Source: an uncultured Eubacteriales bacterium (GTDB taxonomy: Bacteria > Bacillota > Clostridia > Lachnospirales > Lachnospiraceae). From it: a stretch of 64,000 bases of DNA. The notes below the pieces were generated by a model. It ran no database searches. It saw nothing but the letters and a program-made list of their open reading frames with translations, and was not told the DNA's origin. Where the stretch lies: contig OMVU01000002.1 in assembly GCA_900314565.1 (NCBI GenBank), positions 76,305 through 140,304 on the forward strand. Direction: 5' to 3'. Positions 16,665-25,340 of this stretch are shown here, one piece after another. Position numbers and translations under genes: made by a program. Each line of letters opens with the position of its first letter. Within the stretch, counting starts at the first letter, position 1.

Positions 16665-18908
16665 TTATCGGCTCTTCGTCCCTTTTCCTCCGCGTTTTGC
16701 AAGCTTAAGCCGGTTCAGTGAAAGCTTTTTGCCCATGTAATCGACAGAGAAATCCCGGCTGTTCTCGAGCAGGTAAGCCGCGCCAACCTCGTCGCCGTCG
16801 GAGAGCTTTATGCCGCGCACGCCCACGGCACTCCTCTTATATCCTGCGACCTCCGCCATGCTGAAGCGGATCGAAAATCCTCCCTTCGTGAGGAGGACGA
16901 TGAACTCATATACATCCGAGGGAGCGGCAAGGATGACCCGGTCGCCCTCTGCAAGCTTCGTCGCCATGATCGTACGGCTCGTGCTCACAAATTCCGCGCC
17001 GGCGGTCAGCTTTACATTTCCCATGGCTGTCGCGAAGAAGACCGTCGACGTGCTCACCTGGGCCAGCGGGCAGACCCACACGATATCTTCCGTACGGTTG
17101 CTGAAATTACTCAGATTGTCGACAGGAGTACCCTTATCGCGCAGCTTCCTTGCGGGAATATCCAGGACCTTGATCGTGTGCATCTTTCCCGTATCCGTGA
17201 AAATACAGATCTTATCCGTATTCATCACCGGGAACACATACCGGTTGTCCGCATGGACCGCATCATGATTCTTATCATAGGCACTTCGGTCTATGATCTT
17301 CGCGTAGCCGAACCGGTCCATCACGAAGACGACCTCTTCCTCCTCGATTTTTTTCTCCTCGATCACGATCTCCCCGGCGTTTTCAATCGTCGTCTTCCTC
17401 GGGGAAGCGTACTCCTTCCGGATCGACTGCAGCTCGGAAATAATGACCTCCGACATCGCACCGTAATCATTGAGAAGCTTTCTGTATTGCTTAATGCGGG
17501 CAAGCGTCTCGTCGTGCTGCGCTATGAGCGCCTCGAGTTCGAGTCCGATCAGCCGGACAAGACGCATATCGAGGATCGCCTGCGCCTGCTTCTCCGTGAA
17601 TCGGAGCCGGGAAGCCATCTTCTCGCTCTTCTTTGTCTTAAATCGGATCCCCTCTGTGATCCCGCCCGTCAGACACAGCTTCGCCATCTGCTGGTCCCTG
17701 GATCCCCGGAGGATCTCGATGATCAGATCGATCACATCGACGGCTTTTATGAGGCCTTCCTCGATCTCCTTTTTCAGCAGATCCTTTTCGAGAAGGCTTC
17801 GGTACTTTCTGTTGGCGAGCTCAAAGCGGAATTCCGTGAACGCTTCGAAAATCCTGCGAAGCGGCATCGTCTCGGGACGGCCGTCGGAGACGACCAGCAT
17901 ATTCACGCCGAACGTGTCCTCCAGCTTGGTCTTCTTATAAAGAATATTTCTGATATTTTCCGCATCCGCGCCCTTCTTCAGCTCAATGACGATGCGGATC
18001 CCCTCCTTGGAGGACTGATTCGAGATATCCGCGATATCCGTGATCACCCGGTTCTCCGCGAGACCGGCAACATCACTCAGGAATTTGCCGATCCCGCTCC
18101 CGATCATGGTATAGGGAATCTCCGTGACAACGATCTGCTGCCGTCCGCCCTTGACCTTCTCAATGGAGACACGCCCCCTCACTCTGAGCTTCCCCGTTCC
18201 GGTCCGATAGATCTCCGGAAGATCGTCCTTGTTCACGATAATGCCTCCGGTCGGAAAATCCGGACCGACAAGCTTTCCGAGAAGCTCCTCATCTGAGATG
18301 TCATTGTTCTCTATATACGCGACCGCCGCATCGATGACCTCTCCAAGATTGTGGGGCGGAATGGAAGTCGCCATGCCGACCGCAATGCCCTCAGACCCGT
18401 TCACGAGGATATTCGGGATCCTGACCGGGAGGACCTGCGGTTCCTTTTCCGTCTCATCAAAATTCGGTCCGAAATCCACGACGTCCTTATCGAGATCGGC
18501 AAGAAAGACCTCCTGCGTGATCTTCATGAGCCTCGCTTCCGTGTATCGCATCGCGGCTGCGCCGTCCCCCTCGATCGATCCGAAATTCCCGTGTCCGTCC
18601 ACGAGGGCCTGACCCTTTTTGAAGGTCTGCGCCATGACGACCAGGGAATCATAGATCGAGCTGTCGCCGTGCGGATGGTACTTGCCCATAGTGTCGCCGA
18701 CGATACGGGCTGATTTTCTGTAGGGCCTGTCATAGCGTGTGCCAAGCTCATACATATCGTAGAGGACGCGGCGCTGTACGGGCTTCAGTCCGTCCCGGAC
18801 ATCCGGGAGCGCGCGGGCTACGATGACCGACATCGCGTAGTCTATGTAGTTTTTCTCCATGATTTCCGAATAATCCGTCCGGACTATTCTTTCATCTGTC
18901 TGATTCAT
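16665..18908 (-). CDS. parC: Type IIA DNA topoisomerase subunit A (ParC/GyrA-like)
   Basis: A 747-residue breakage-reunion subunit. The catalytic Tyr122 is in [10 protein letters not shown]. The quinolone region reads [11 protein letters not shown] with Ser83 and Asp87, the drug-sensitive residues. Breakage-domain motifs [12 protein letters not shown] and [11 protein letters not shown] are present, then a beta-pinwheel from about 500. It is shorter than typical GyrA, and the only GyrA-box-like string is KRGGKG at the extreme C-terminus, so topoisomerase IV rather than gyrase is the favoured reading; GyrA is not excluded. The ATG at 18908 follows AAAGG. It is cotranscribed with the B subunit, separated by a repeat-filled spacer of 176 bases. 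Confidence 0.85.
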   Translation of the reverse strand: MNQTDERIVRTDYSEIMEKNYIDYAMSVIVARALPDVRDGLKPVQRRVLYDMYELGTRYDRPYRKSARIVGDTMGKYHPHGDSSIYDSLVVMAQTFKKGQALVDGHGNFGSIEGDGAAAMRYTEARLMKITQEVFLADLDKDVVDFGPNFDETEKEPQVLPVRIPNILVNGSEGIAVGMATSIPPHNLGEVIDAAVAYIENNDISDEELLGKLVGPDFPTGGIIVNKDDLPEIYRTGTGKLRVRGRVSIEKVKGGRQQIVVTEIPYTMIGSGIGKFLSDVAGLAENRVITDIADISNQSSKEGIRIVIELKKGADAENIRNILYKKTKLEDTFGVNMLVVSDGRPETMPLRRIFEAFTEFRFELANRKYRSLLEKDLLKKEIEEGLIKAVDVIDLIIEILRGSRDQQMAKLCLTGGITEGIRFKTKKSEKMASRLRFTEKQAQAILDMRLVRLIGLELEALIAQHDETLARIKQYRKLLNDYGAMSEVIISELQSIRKEYASPRKTTIENAGEIVIEEKKIEEEEVVFVMDRFGYAKIIDRSAYDKNHDAVHADNRYVFPVMNTDKICIFTDTGKMHTIKVLDIPARKLRDKGTPVDNLSNFSNRTEDIVWVCPLAQVSTSTVFFATAMGNVKLTAGAEFVSTSRTIMATKLAEGDRVILAAPSDVYEFIVLLTKGGFSIRFSMAEVAGYKRSAVGVRGIKLSDGDEVGAAYLLENSRDFSVDYMGKKLSLNRLKLAKRGGKGTKSR

Positions 18909-18959
18909 GTTCTGCCTTTCTTATTGCCGAAAGGTCCGCTCATGCGGACCTGTATTTCA

Positions 18960-19032
18960 GGAACGCTCCGACGTTCCCGCCGTGCCGCGCAGGGTACGAA
19001 GCACCTTCCTGTTTGCGCGGCTGCGATCCGCC
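18960..19032. repeat. Intergenic structured repeat, family A copy 2
   Basis: Hairpin GGAACGC...ACGTTCC, then GCCGCGC...GCGCGGC enclosing GGTACGAAGCACC, ending TGCGATCCGCC. It is flanked in the same spacer by two further perfect hairpins: AGGTCCGC-TCAT-GCGGACCT (18932-18951) and CAATGCTCCA with TGGAGCATTG (19051-19071). All lie between the topoisomerase B and A genes. Confidence 0.8.
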
Positions 19033-19084
19033 GTACCTAAGCATGCGTAACAATGCTCCAGTGGAGCATTGTGCAGCTGAGGCT

Positions 19085-21010
19085 TTAAATGTCGAGCTCC
19101 GCTTCCCTCGCATGCTTATAGATAAATTCCCGTCTGGGAGGAACATCCGTCCCCATGAGCACGCCCGTAACGTCCGAGGAAAGCCTCGGGTCTCCGATCT
19201 CGATCCTCCGGAGCATGCGGGTCTCCGGATTGAGCGTCGTCTCCCAGAGCTGATCCGGATCCATCTCTCCAAGTCCCTTGTATCGCTGGAGAGTGAACTT
19301 CTGATCCGGATGATTCCTTCTGTATTTTTCAAGCGCCTTGTCATCGTAGAGATACTCTCCCTGTCCCTTCGAAGGGACCACCTTATAGAGGGGAGGCATC
19401 GCGATATAGATATGTCCCTCGCGGATCAGATCCGGCATATATCGGTAGAACAGGGTCAGCAGGAGCGTCCCGATATGGGCTCCGTCGACATCGGCATCCG
19501 CCATAATGATGATCTTGTCATACCGAAGCTTCGCGATGTCAAAATTATTGCCGTATCCCTCCGAGAAACCGCACCCGAACGCGTTGATCATCGTCCTGAT
19601 CTCAGCGTTTGCGAGGACTTTGTCGATGCTGGCCTTCTCCACATTCAGGATCTTTCCGCGGATCGGAAGGATCGCCTGATAGTTCCGGTCCCGCGCTGTC
19701 TTCGCGGAACCGCCCGCAGAATCTCCCTCCACGATAAAGATCTCGCACTTCTTCGCATCCCTGCTGATGCAGTTCGCAAGCTTCCCGTTCGAATCGAACG
19801 AATACTTCTGCTTTGTGAGAAGGTTCGTCTTCGTCTTCTCCTCTGTCTTTCTTATCTTCGCGGATCTCTCCGCACAGGAGAGGACTGACTTCAGCATGTC
19901 CAGATTCCGGTCAAAGAAATGCGGTGCTTCCTCGGAGACGATCTTCGCCACAACGCGGGCCGCGTCCGGATTGTCGAGCTTTGTCTTGGTCTGTCCCTCA
20001 AAACGGGGCGCCGGGTGCTTGACCGAGATCACAGCCGTCATCCCGTTCCGGATATCCGCGCCGGTGAAATTCTGATCCTTTTCTTTCAGGATCCCGAGCT
20101 CTCTCGCATAGACATTCATGACCTGCGTAAAGGCCGTCTTGAATCCGGTCAGATGCGTTCCGCCGTCCGCGTTAAAGATATTGTTGCAGTACCCGAGGAC
20201 ATTTTCATGGAACTCGTTGACATACTGGAGCGCCACTTCGACTTTTATATTCTCATCGCTGCCCTCAAAAAAGATCACATCCGTGACTGCCTCACAAGCC
20301 TTGTTCATCTCCTTTACGTATCCCCTGATCCCGTCGGGCTCATGGTAGATGACCGGTTCCGCCGGTTCCTCCCGCTTATCCGTAAAGCAGATCGTAAGGC
20401 CCGGATTCAGGTATGCTGTCTCATGAAGGCGTGACTTTACTTCCGTTGCGGAGAACCGCGTCACCTCGAAAATATCCGGATCCGGAAGGAAATTGACCGT
20501 CGTTCCGGTCTCCTTTGTCTTGCCCATGATCGGGAGCAGTCCGCCCACGAGCTCGATATCCGGTTTTCCCCTGACATAGCGGTCGTGATGGATCGCGCCG
20601 TCTCTTTTGACTTTCACATCCAGATAAGCCGACAGCGCGTTCACGACGGAAGATCCGACACCGTGCAGACCGCCGGACGTCTTATAGACCGTGTTGTCAA
20701 ATTTTCCGCCGGCGTGCAGGGTCGTATAGACCAGACGCTCGGCAGGCACACCTTTTTCATGCATTCCTACCGGAATACCTCTGCCATTGTCCGTGACCGT
20801 GCAGGAACCATCCTGTTCCAGACAGACATCTATATGATCGCAGCAGCCCGCAAGGTGCTCATCCACCGCATTGTCTACGATCTCATAGATCAGATGATTG
20901 AGTCCCTTACGCGAAGTACTGCCTATATACATACCGGGTCTCATTCTTACAGCCTCTAGGCCTTCGAGCACCTGGATACTTTTCTCATCATATCTCTCGG
21001 CTTTCGCCAT
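19085..21010 (-). CDS. parE: Type IIA DNA topoisomerase subunit B (ParE/GyrB-like)
   Basis: A 641-residue ATPase subunit. The GHKL ATPase motifs are YEIVDNAVDE (Glu43), VTDNGRGIPVG and TSGGLHGVGSSVVNALS. The TOPRIM metal site has IFIVEGDSAGGSAK and IIMADADVDGAHI, and the C-terminal signature is QRYKGLGEMDPDQLWETT. It pairs with the A subunit just downstream. GyrB and ParE of this size are hard to separate by eye; the call follows its partner. The ATG at 21010 is preceded by AGGAGG with seven bases spacing, and the predicted extended -10 promoter lies at 21175-21183. Confidence 0.87.
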   Translation of the reverse strand: MAKAERYDEKSIQVLEGLEAVRMRPGMYIGSTSRKGLNHLIYEIVDNAVDEHLAGCCDHIDVCLEQDGSCTVTDNGRGIPVGMHEKGVPAERLVYTTLHAGGKFDNTVYKTSGGLHGVGSSVVNALSAYLDVKVKRDGAIHHDRYVRGKPDIELVGGLLPIMGKTKETGTTVNFLPDPDIFEVTRFSATEVKSRLHETAYLNPGLTICFTDKREEPAEPVIYHEPDGIRGYVKEMNKACEAVTDVIFFEGSDENIKVEVALQYVNEFHENVLGYCNNIFNADGGTHLTGFKTAFTQVMNVYARELGILKEKDQNFTGADIRNGMTAVISVKHPAPRFEGQTKTKLDNPDAARVVAKIVSEEAPHFFDRNLDMLKSVLSCAERSAKIRKTEEKTKTNLLTKQKYSFDSNGKLANCISRDAKKCEIFIVEGDSAGGSAKTARDRNYQAILPIRGKILNVEKASIDKVLANAEIRTMINAFGCGFSEGYGNNFDIAKLRYDKIIIMADADVDGAHIGTLLLTLFYRYMPDLIREGHIYIAMPPLYKVVPSKGQGEYLYDDKALEKYRRNHPDQKFTLQRYKGLGEMDPDQLWETTLNPETRMLRRIEIGDPRLSSDVTGVLMGTDVPPRREFIYKHAREAELDI

Positions 21011-21033
21011 GAAAAAACCTCCTATATCAAGTC

Positions 21034-21139
21034 TCGCTCGCGGGACCTGGCGCGGGATCCGGGTCAGCAGAAGCTTACATAATACAAAACCGAATCCCAG
21101 CGCATCCTCACGGCGCAGCAGGAACGCCTCAGCGTTCCT
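21034..21139. repeat. Composite intergenic repeat: family B copy 2 plus family A terminal hairpin
   Basis: 21034-21117 repeats the family B element of 4581-4661 (shared GCGCGGGAT, GGGTCAGC, AAACCGAATCCC, GCGCATCCTC), and 21120-21139 is the family A hairpin AGGAACGC-CTCA-GCGTTCCT. On the minus strand it lies in the 5' leader of the topoisomerase B gene. Confidence 0.7.
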
Positions 21140-21174
21140 GAAATTTGAGAGGGAGAAGATTCCCTGAGTTAAGG

Positions 21175-21183
21175 ATTATAGCA
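21175..21183 (-). promoter_or_regulatory. Predicted extended -10 promoter of the topoisomerase operon
   Basis: The minus strand reads TGCTATAAT, a perfect extended -10 (TGnTATAAT), 165 bases before the topoisomerase B start. The -35 region is weak (TTTCAG). Confidence 0.5.
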
Positions 21184-21264
21184 CACAGAGCTCACATCTG
21201 AAAAGCCCATCTCGCCTTTTTTCGACCAAATGTTCTGTCAGAAGCCGTTCAAAATGAACAAAAG

Positions 21265-21360
21265 ACGGCTGCCGCATAAGATTGAAAGAAGGCCGATGTA
21301 TGGAAGACATTTCATAAATGTCGGCCATATACGGTTTTCCATCTTAATGCGGCAGCCGCC
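21265..21360 (-). terminator. Nested hairpin terminator of the pilus operon
   Basis: The outer arms GACGGCTGCCGCATAAGAT and ATCTTAATGCGGCAGCCG enclose further pairing (GACATTT with AAATGTC). On the minus strand it follows the minor pilin stop by 60 bases and is trailed by TCTTTTGTTC. It belongs to the same hairpin family as 4456-4552 and 58674-58823. Confidence 0.65.
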
Positions 21361-21419
21361 GTTGATCTCTGTTCTTTTCTCTTCACTCCGCCGAAGCAGA
21401 AGCTATGCGGGATTCTCAA

Positions 21420-22442
21420 TCAGAAATGTCTTCCGTGTCTGCGACCCCTGCCATGCAGAAGACCTGCCGCTGCAAGGATCCCTCCGCTCACGAAAAAAAG
21501 GATCGCGGGAATCACGGCATCCGTATTATCTCCCGTCTTTACGGGTCCGGCTTTGCCTCCTCCCGTGCTGCTCCCCCCGGAGCCCGTCGGAACAGAATTC
21601 TTTGTGTTCGTGAATCTGCAGTCCGCCGCTTTCCCATAGACAGTCCGGCCTTCGCTGTTCTCCGCCTCTGTTGTATATCCGTCCATATTCGCCCGGATCT
21701 CAGACACACTGTACGCTGTTCCTTCAAGAAGACCGCTGATCAGGATAGTTTCACCGTCTGCAAGCTCCAGAGTTCCTCCCGATGACACGCTTCCGCTTCT
21801 CCCATCCGAAGAAGTATAGGGGAATGGGCCTTTCTCTCCGAAAGTCACTTTAAATCGGAACCGTTTTTCCCTGTCTCCTGCATTTCCTCCGACAGTCTTC
21901 GTGATCTTCAGGTCACCGGTCCTGACCGGTTTCGGAGCGACCCGGACGTCATAATTCCATCCGCTTCCATCCTCCTCCATGCAGGGTACAGTCAGAAGTA
22001 CCGGCTCAGACGCTCTGTGGTATTCAACTGCTTCTGTCTCCTCCAGCAGATAGACTCCCGTTTCAACAGCGGACACAGCTGCCATACCGTTTTGATCTGT
22101 CTCGAGCTCATAGCTCACTGCCGGCTTCCCTTCCTTGCAGACAGCCTTTATGCTTCCGATCACGTCCGCTGCCTTTGTCGTCTCGTTGATTGTCAGGCCG
22201 GGGATGAGGGAAATGAAAGGATAGCTGTCAAATCCTTCCCCGACCTCCCCGACCTTCACCGCACGGAATCCGGCTCCGGATACGCTTTTCTTACCGTCCG
22301 TATCGTCATAGTAGTTTATTGTGATACTGCCTGTCCTGTCCTGCACGGAACCTGTCTGACCGCTTGCGGCAAAGACATTCATCGTCCCGGCGAGGAGCAT
22401 AAGGATCAGACCGCCGGCAAAGCCGGCAGTTATTCGTTTCAA
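21420..22442 (-). CDS. Minor pilin / sortase-anchored surface protein with DUF7601-like domain
   Basis: 340 residues: a signal peptide (KRITAGFAGGLILMLLAGTMNVFA-type, about 1-26), a SpaA-like N-terminal domain with an E-box-like GVYLLEETEAVEY, the pilin-motif-like YDVRVAPKP, then a DUF7601-type domain (GDLKITKTVGGNAG...FRFKVTF). A Gly/Ser linker precedes the sorting signal PVKTGDNTD, a membrane helix and a basic tail (GRGRRHGRHF). The signal lacks canonical LPXTG. The start is TTG at 22442 with GGAGG eight bases upstream. It is the last gene of the pilus operon, 75 bases after the sortase; a hairpin CAGGCG-CAGA-CGCCTG (22466-22481) sits just before its Shine-Dalgarno. Confidence 0.82.
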   Translation of the reverse strand: MKRITAGFAGGLILMLLAGTMNVFAASGQTGSVQDRTGSITINYYDDTDGKKSVSGAGFRAVKVGEVGEGFDSYPFISLIPGLTINETTKAADVIGSIKAVCKEGKPAVSYELETDQNGMAAVSAVETGVYLLEETEAVEYHRASEPVLLTVPCMEEDGSGWNYDVRVAPKPVRTGDLKITKTVGGNAGDREKRFRFKVTFGEKGPFPYTSSDGRSGSVSSGGTLELADGETILISGLLEGTAYSVSEIRANMDGYTTEAENSEGRTVYGKAADCRFTNTKNSVPTGSGGSSTGGGKAGPVKTGDNTDAVIPAILFFVSGGILAAAGLLHGRGRRHGRHF

Positions 22443-22517
22443 GGTGAATTCCTCCTCTCCTTTATCAGGCGCAGACGCCTGCGAAACTGTGCGCTTTCAA
22501 TGCGTTTCGTAATACTC

Positions 22518-23393
22518 TCACTTGTTCGTGAGTTTATGAAAAGTGTCTTCAGATGCGGATTCCGCCTTCCTCCCCCTGCATACTGCAAAAAAGCACAGGC
22601 TGACGGGAATCAGGATGACCGCAGCTCCTTCCAGGAAGAGCAGCTGCCATGCCTTATTTCTCTTCTTTCTGATTCCCTCCTTCTCGCCTTCCGCGTCATC
22701 CTCTGTCTCCTCCCGGCTGCTTCTCTTCGCTCTGACAAGAAGTCTGTGCGTGTTCTTACCAATGGGCGTACATGTGTAGAGCGTGACGTGGTCTTCTCCG
22801 GGGATGATCTGAAGATACCGGCTCTCGTCCTCAGGTCTCACGACATTCACTGCATCCACGCGGTAGTGGAGCGTCCTCGCTCCCAAATGGATGAGCACCA
22901 GATCCCCTGTCCGCACATCCACCAGATCCGTAAAAAGTCTGGCACCGGCAAGGCCTGTGTGCGCGGCGATCACGGCATGGACGGATTCCCCGCCTGCCGG
23001 GAACGATGTCCCGTACATATGACCGGCTTCACGGGCCAGAGTCTGTTCTCCTGTCCCGTGTCCGACCGGCAGATAGATATCCGCAGCAGGGACCTCGACC
23101 CAGCAGATCGTGTCGCTTCCGCCTGCGGGAAGCGAGAGATACTCCGTATCCTGTCCTCCCGCCTCCGCACCTGCGTAAGCAAATGCCTTCTCTGCCTGCA
23201 GCCGGGCGATCTTCTCATTATAGCGGACTGCCTCCTCATAATTTTCGCACTCATCCTGAACAATCGCTTCATACGCCTCCGTTAAGAGCCGGATCCGGCT
23301 GATCTGATCACAGATGCGTGGGAACAGAAATGTCCCGGTCGCAGCAATCATAAGGAGACAGCCTGCCGCAAGCCTGACCGCACGTCCCTTCAC
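22518..23393 (-). CDS. Class C (pilus-assembly) sortase
   Basis: A 291-residue transpeptidase with an N-terminal signal/anchor helix and a C-terminal membrane helix (about 250-272), the class C layout. The catalytic His is in VIAAHTGL, the Cys in TLYTCTPIGKNTHRLLVRA, and the Arg in the same block. The usual aromatic DPF/DPW lid motif of class C enzymes is not seen upstream of the catalytic core. The start is GTG at 23393, overlapping the backbone pilin stop as GTGA. It would polymerise the neighbouring pilins, whose sorting signals are also atypical. Confidence 0.9.
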   Translation of the reverse strand: MKGRAVRLAAGCLLMIAATGTFLFPRICDQISRIRLLTEAYEAIVQDECENYEEAVRYNEKIARLQAEKAFAYAGAEAGGQDTEYLSLPAGGSDTICWVEVPAADIYLPVGHGTGEQTLAREAGHMYGTSFPAGGESVHAVIAAHTGLAGARLFTDLVDVRTGDLVLIHLGARTLHYRVDAVNVVRPEDESRYLQIIPGEDHVTLYTCTPIGKNTHRLLVRAKRSSREETEDDAEGEKEGIRKKRNKAWQLLFLEGAAVILIPVSLCFFAVCRGRKAESASEDTFHKLTNK

Positions 23394-25078
23394 TGTTTTC
23401 TTCCGCCATTTCTCCCTGCGCTTTTCAGGATCACGAGCGCAGCTCCGAAGAATACCGCTGCAAGAAGTCCGTAGACAAGATATCCCGCACCTCCCGTATG
23501 GAGGGTCAGCGCCGTCGTATTATTGACCGGGAGGCAGGCGACCGCCTTCGCTGTTCCCTTCTCTGTTGATACGACTTTCAGAGTCTTCGTGACCTCTCCT
23601 GCCGAGACCGAAGCCTTCTGGAGCGCTCCGGTGAGGGGCGATTTTGCAGTCAGCTGTACGGTAAGCGGTCCTGTAAGAAGATTCTTCCCGGGTTCCGTGG
23701 AAGTCTCACGGAGCTGATATTTTCCGGCATCCAGACCCTTGATGAATATCAGGCCGTTTCCATCCGGGACAAGGGAAGGCCCTGCGCCATCGAGGACCGA
23801 CGGGAAGTAATTCCCTGCTGCATCCTTCCGGAATGTGAGCGCCTTTCCATCTTTCTCCACAGAGAAGGAGACCTTCGAAAAATCGCTGACACCGCTCTTT
23901 TCGATCCTTATCCCGTATGTGTATTCTTCCGTCTTATTCCCGTCAAATCTGTGCTTTCCCGTATGATTTCCGATCTCGTACCAGGGTTCGTTGGTCATGG
24001 CAGTACCGGGCACAGCTTCCTCAGTGATCTCTGTCCCGAAGACCACATAGCATGCAGAGTCTTCCGTGAGAGCATTCAGAGCGGAAATCCCGCTCTTTCC
24101 GAAACTGACTGTAAAGGAATGTCCATCCTCAGAGACTTTCGCAGTATAACCGCCGGTCTTGATCTGTTTTAACGCCTCAATATCGGATATTTTCGCTTCG
24201 CTGCTCATTTTTCTGCCGATATAAACGCCGAAGATCTCCCTGTAGATAAGCGTATTATCCATCTCATCCGTGATCTCGAAGGACGTATAGCCGTCCGCCA
24301 GACACGGCGCGTCCGCTATGATCACCTTGCGCACCTCATCGCCGATCGAATAGTCCCCGCTCTTTGTGAGCGTCTCGCCGTCATCCGCAACGATATACTT
24401 TTCGATCACGGGGCTTACATTTTTCGGAGCGGCCTCAATGTCATAGACCCACGCCGTCCCTGCAGGATAAGTCTGTCCGCCTGCCGTAAGTTCCTCGGTA
24501 TTGGTGACCGGGAGCATCACAAGGAAAGAATTCCCCGGCAGATATCCGTCCGGGGTCTCTGTCTCTGCGATCAGATACACGCCCGGTACCAGGGATTCTG
24601 CCGTATACGTCCCGTCCTCACCGGTCACTCCGGATGCGGATGCGCTCCCTGAGGAAAGCGCGTTCAGCTCCTTCCAGGCGCTGCGGTTCGCTGTATCACA
24701 GGCTGCTGCGATCTCATCGATCCGGTAGCTGGCACCTCCGTCCACAGACTCAGGCATAACGCCGCAGCTCTCAAAAATACCCTGCAGAGTGCCATCAAGT
24801 CCCGTCACATACGTCCCGGTCCCCTCCGATGCGGAGACAGTCGTGATCGCACCTACCTGTGCAACGGAAAAGCCCGCTCCCGGGACGCCTTCTCCGGATT
24901 CCGCATCTGTCTTATGAATGGTGATCGATCCTGTCATCCCGGGATCAATGATTCCTGCTGTCACTGCGCCGTCCGCAGATCCTCCTGCCGCCCAGACACT
25001 CGATGAGAGCATTCCTACAAGGAGCGCTGTTCCCGCCAGAGCAGAAGCGATCCGGCTGATTCTTTTTCTGATCATCAT
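23390..25078 (-). CDS. Backbone fimbrial subunit with isopeptide-forming domains
   Basis: 562 residues: a signal peptide, a SpaA-type Cna-B domain (SITIHKTDAESGEGVPGAGF), an E-box-like VYLIAETETPDGY, the pilin-motif-like YDIEAAPKN whose Lys is the likely polymerisation nucleophile, a fimbrial isopeptide domain starting VIEKYIVADDGETL, a Cna-B-like domain ending YQLRETS, and a C-terminal signal TLHTGGAG plus membrane helix and basic tail. The signal lacks the Pro of LPXTG. The start chosen at 25078 has AAGGA seven bases upstream. It is translationally coupled to the sortase, which supports its role as the major pilin. Confidence 0.85.
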   Translation of the reverse strand: MMIRKRISRIASALAGTALLVGMLSSSVWAAGGSADGAVTAGIIDPGMTGSITIHKTDAESGEGVPGAGFSVAQVGAITTVSASEGTGTYVTGLDGTLQGIFESCGVMPESVDGGASYRIDEIAAACDTANRSAWKELNALSSGSASASGVTGEDGTYTAESLVPGVYLIAETETPDGYLPGNSFLVMLPVTNTEELTAGGQTYPAGTAWVYDIEAAPKNVSPVIEKYIVADDGETLTKSGDYSIGDEVRKVIIADAPCLADGYTSFEITDEMDNTLIYREIFGVYIGRKMSSEAKISDIEALKQIKTGGYTAKVSEDGHSFTVSFGKSGISALNALTEDSACYVVFGTEITEEAVPGTAMTNEPWYEIGNHTGKHRFDGNKTEEYTYGIRIEKSGVSDFSKVSFSVEKDGKALTFRKDAAGNYFPSVLDGAGPSLVPDGNGLIFIKGLDAGKYQLRETSTEPGKNLLTGPLTVQLTAKSPLTGALQKASVSAGEVTKTLKVVSTEKGTAKAVACLPVNNTTALTLHTGGAGYLVYGLLAAVFFGAALVILKSAGRNGGRKQ

Positions 25079-25135
25079 ATTTCCGTCCTTTCCGACCTGA
25101 TCTTCCCGTTCCGTCACTGATCAGGCCTTATCCTT

Positions 25136-25287
25136 ATTTTTTCCTGTCCTTCTCTTTTCCCTGTTCTTACTTTTTCCTGTCCTTCTCTTTTCTCTGTTCT
25201 TATCTTTTCCTGTTCTGATTTTTTCCCGTTCTGATCTTTTCCCGTTCTGATCTTTTTCCGTTCTGATCTTTTTCCTGTCCTGATCTT
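25136..25287 (-). repeat. Purine-rich tandem repeat in the adhesin-pilin spacer
   Basis: About nine copies of a 15-18-base unit; in mRNA sense the consensus is GATCAGAACGGGAAAAA with drift to AGAACAGGAAAAGATAAG at one end. It fills most of the 262-base gap between the adhesin stop and the backbone pilin start and is almost free of C and T in the sense strand. Confidence 0.8.
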
Positions 25288-25305
25288 TACATCAGGTGTC
25301 TGCAG

Positions 25306-25330
25306 GCCTCTTCTCTTCCGCAGAAGAGGC
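25306..25330 (-). terminator. Hairpin just after the adhesin gene
   Basis: Perfect 9-bp stem GCCTCTTCT with AGAAGAGGC and a 7-base loop, ten bases past the adhesin stop. No U-tract follows on the minus strand, so it is more likely a 3'-end protecting or processing hairpin that sets differential expression of adhesin and pilin than a full terminator. Confidence 0.45.
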
Positions 25331-25340
25331 TGTTTTCCTG

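Noticed and set aside
16665-21010. Calling this pair gyrA-gyrB outright
   Set aside because: The A subunit is short and has only a C-terminal KRGGKG in place of an internal GyrA box; topoisomerase IV is favoured, though not proven.
22017-23285. Long plus-strand frame opposite the sortase
   Set aside because: No domain is recognisable, and it covers the catalytic region of a clear sortase.
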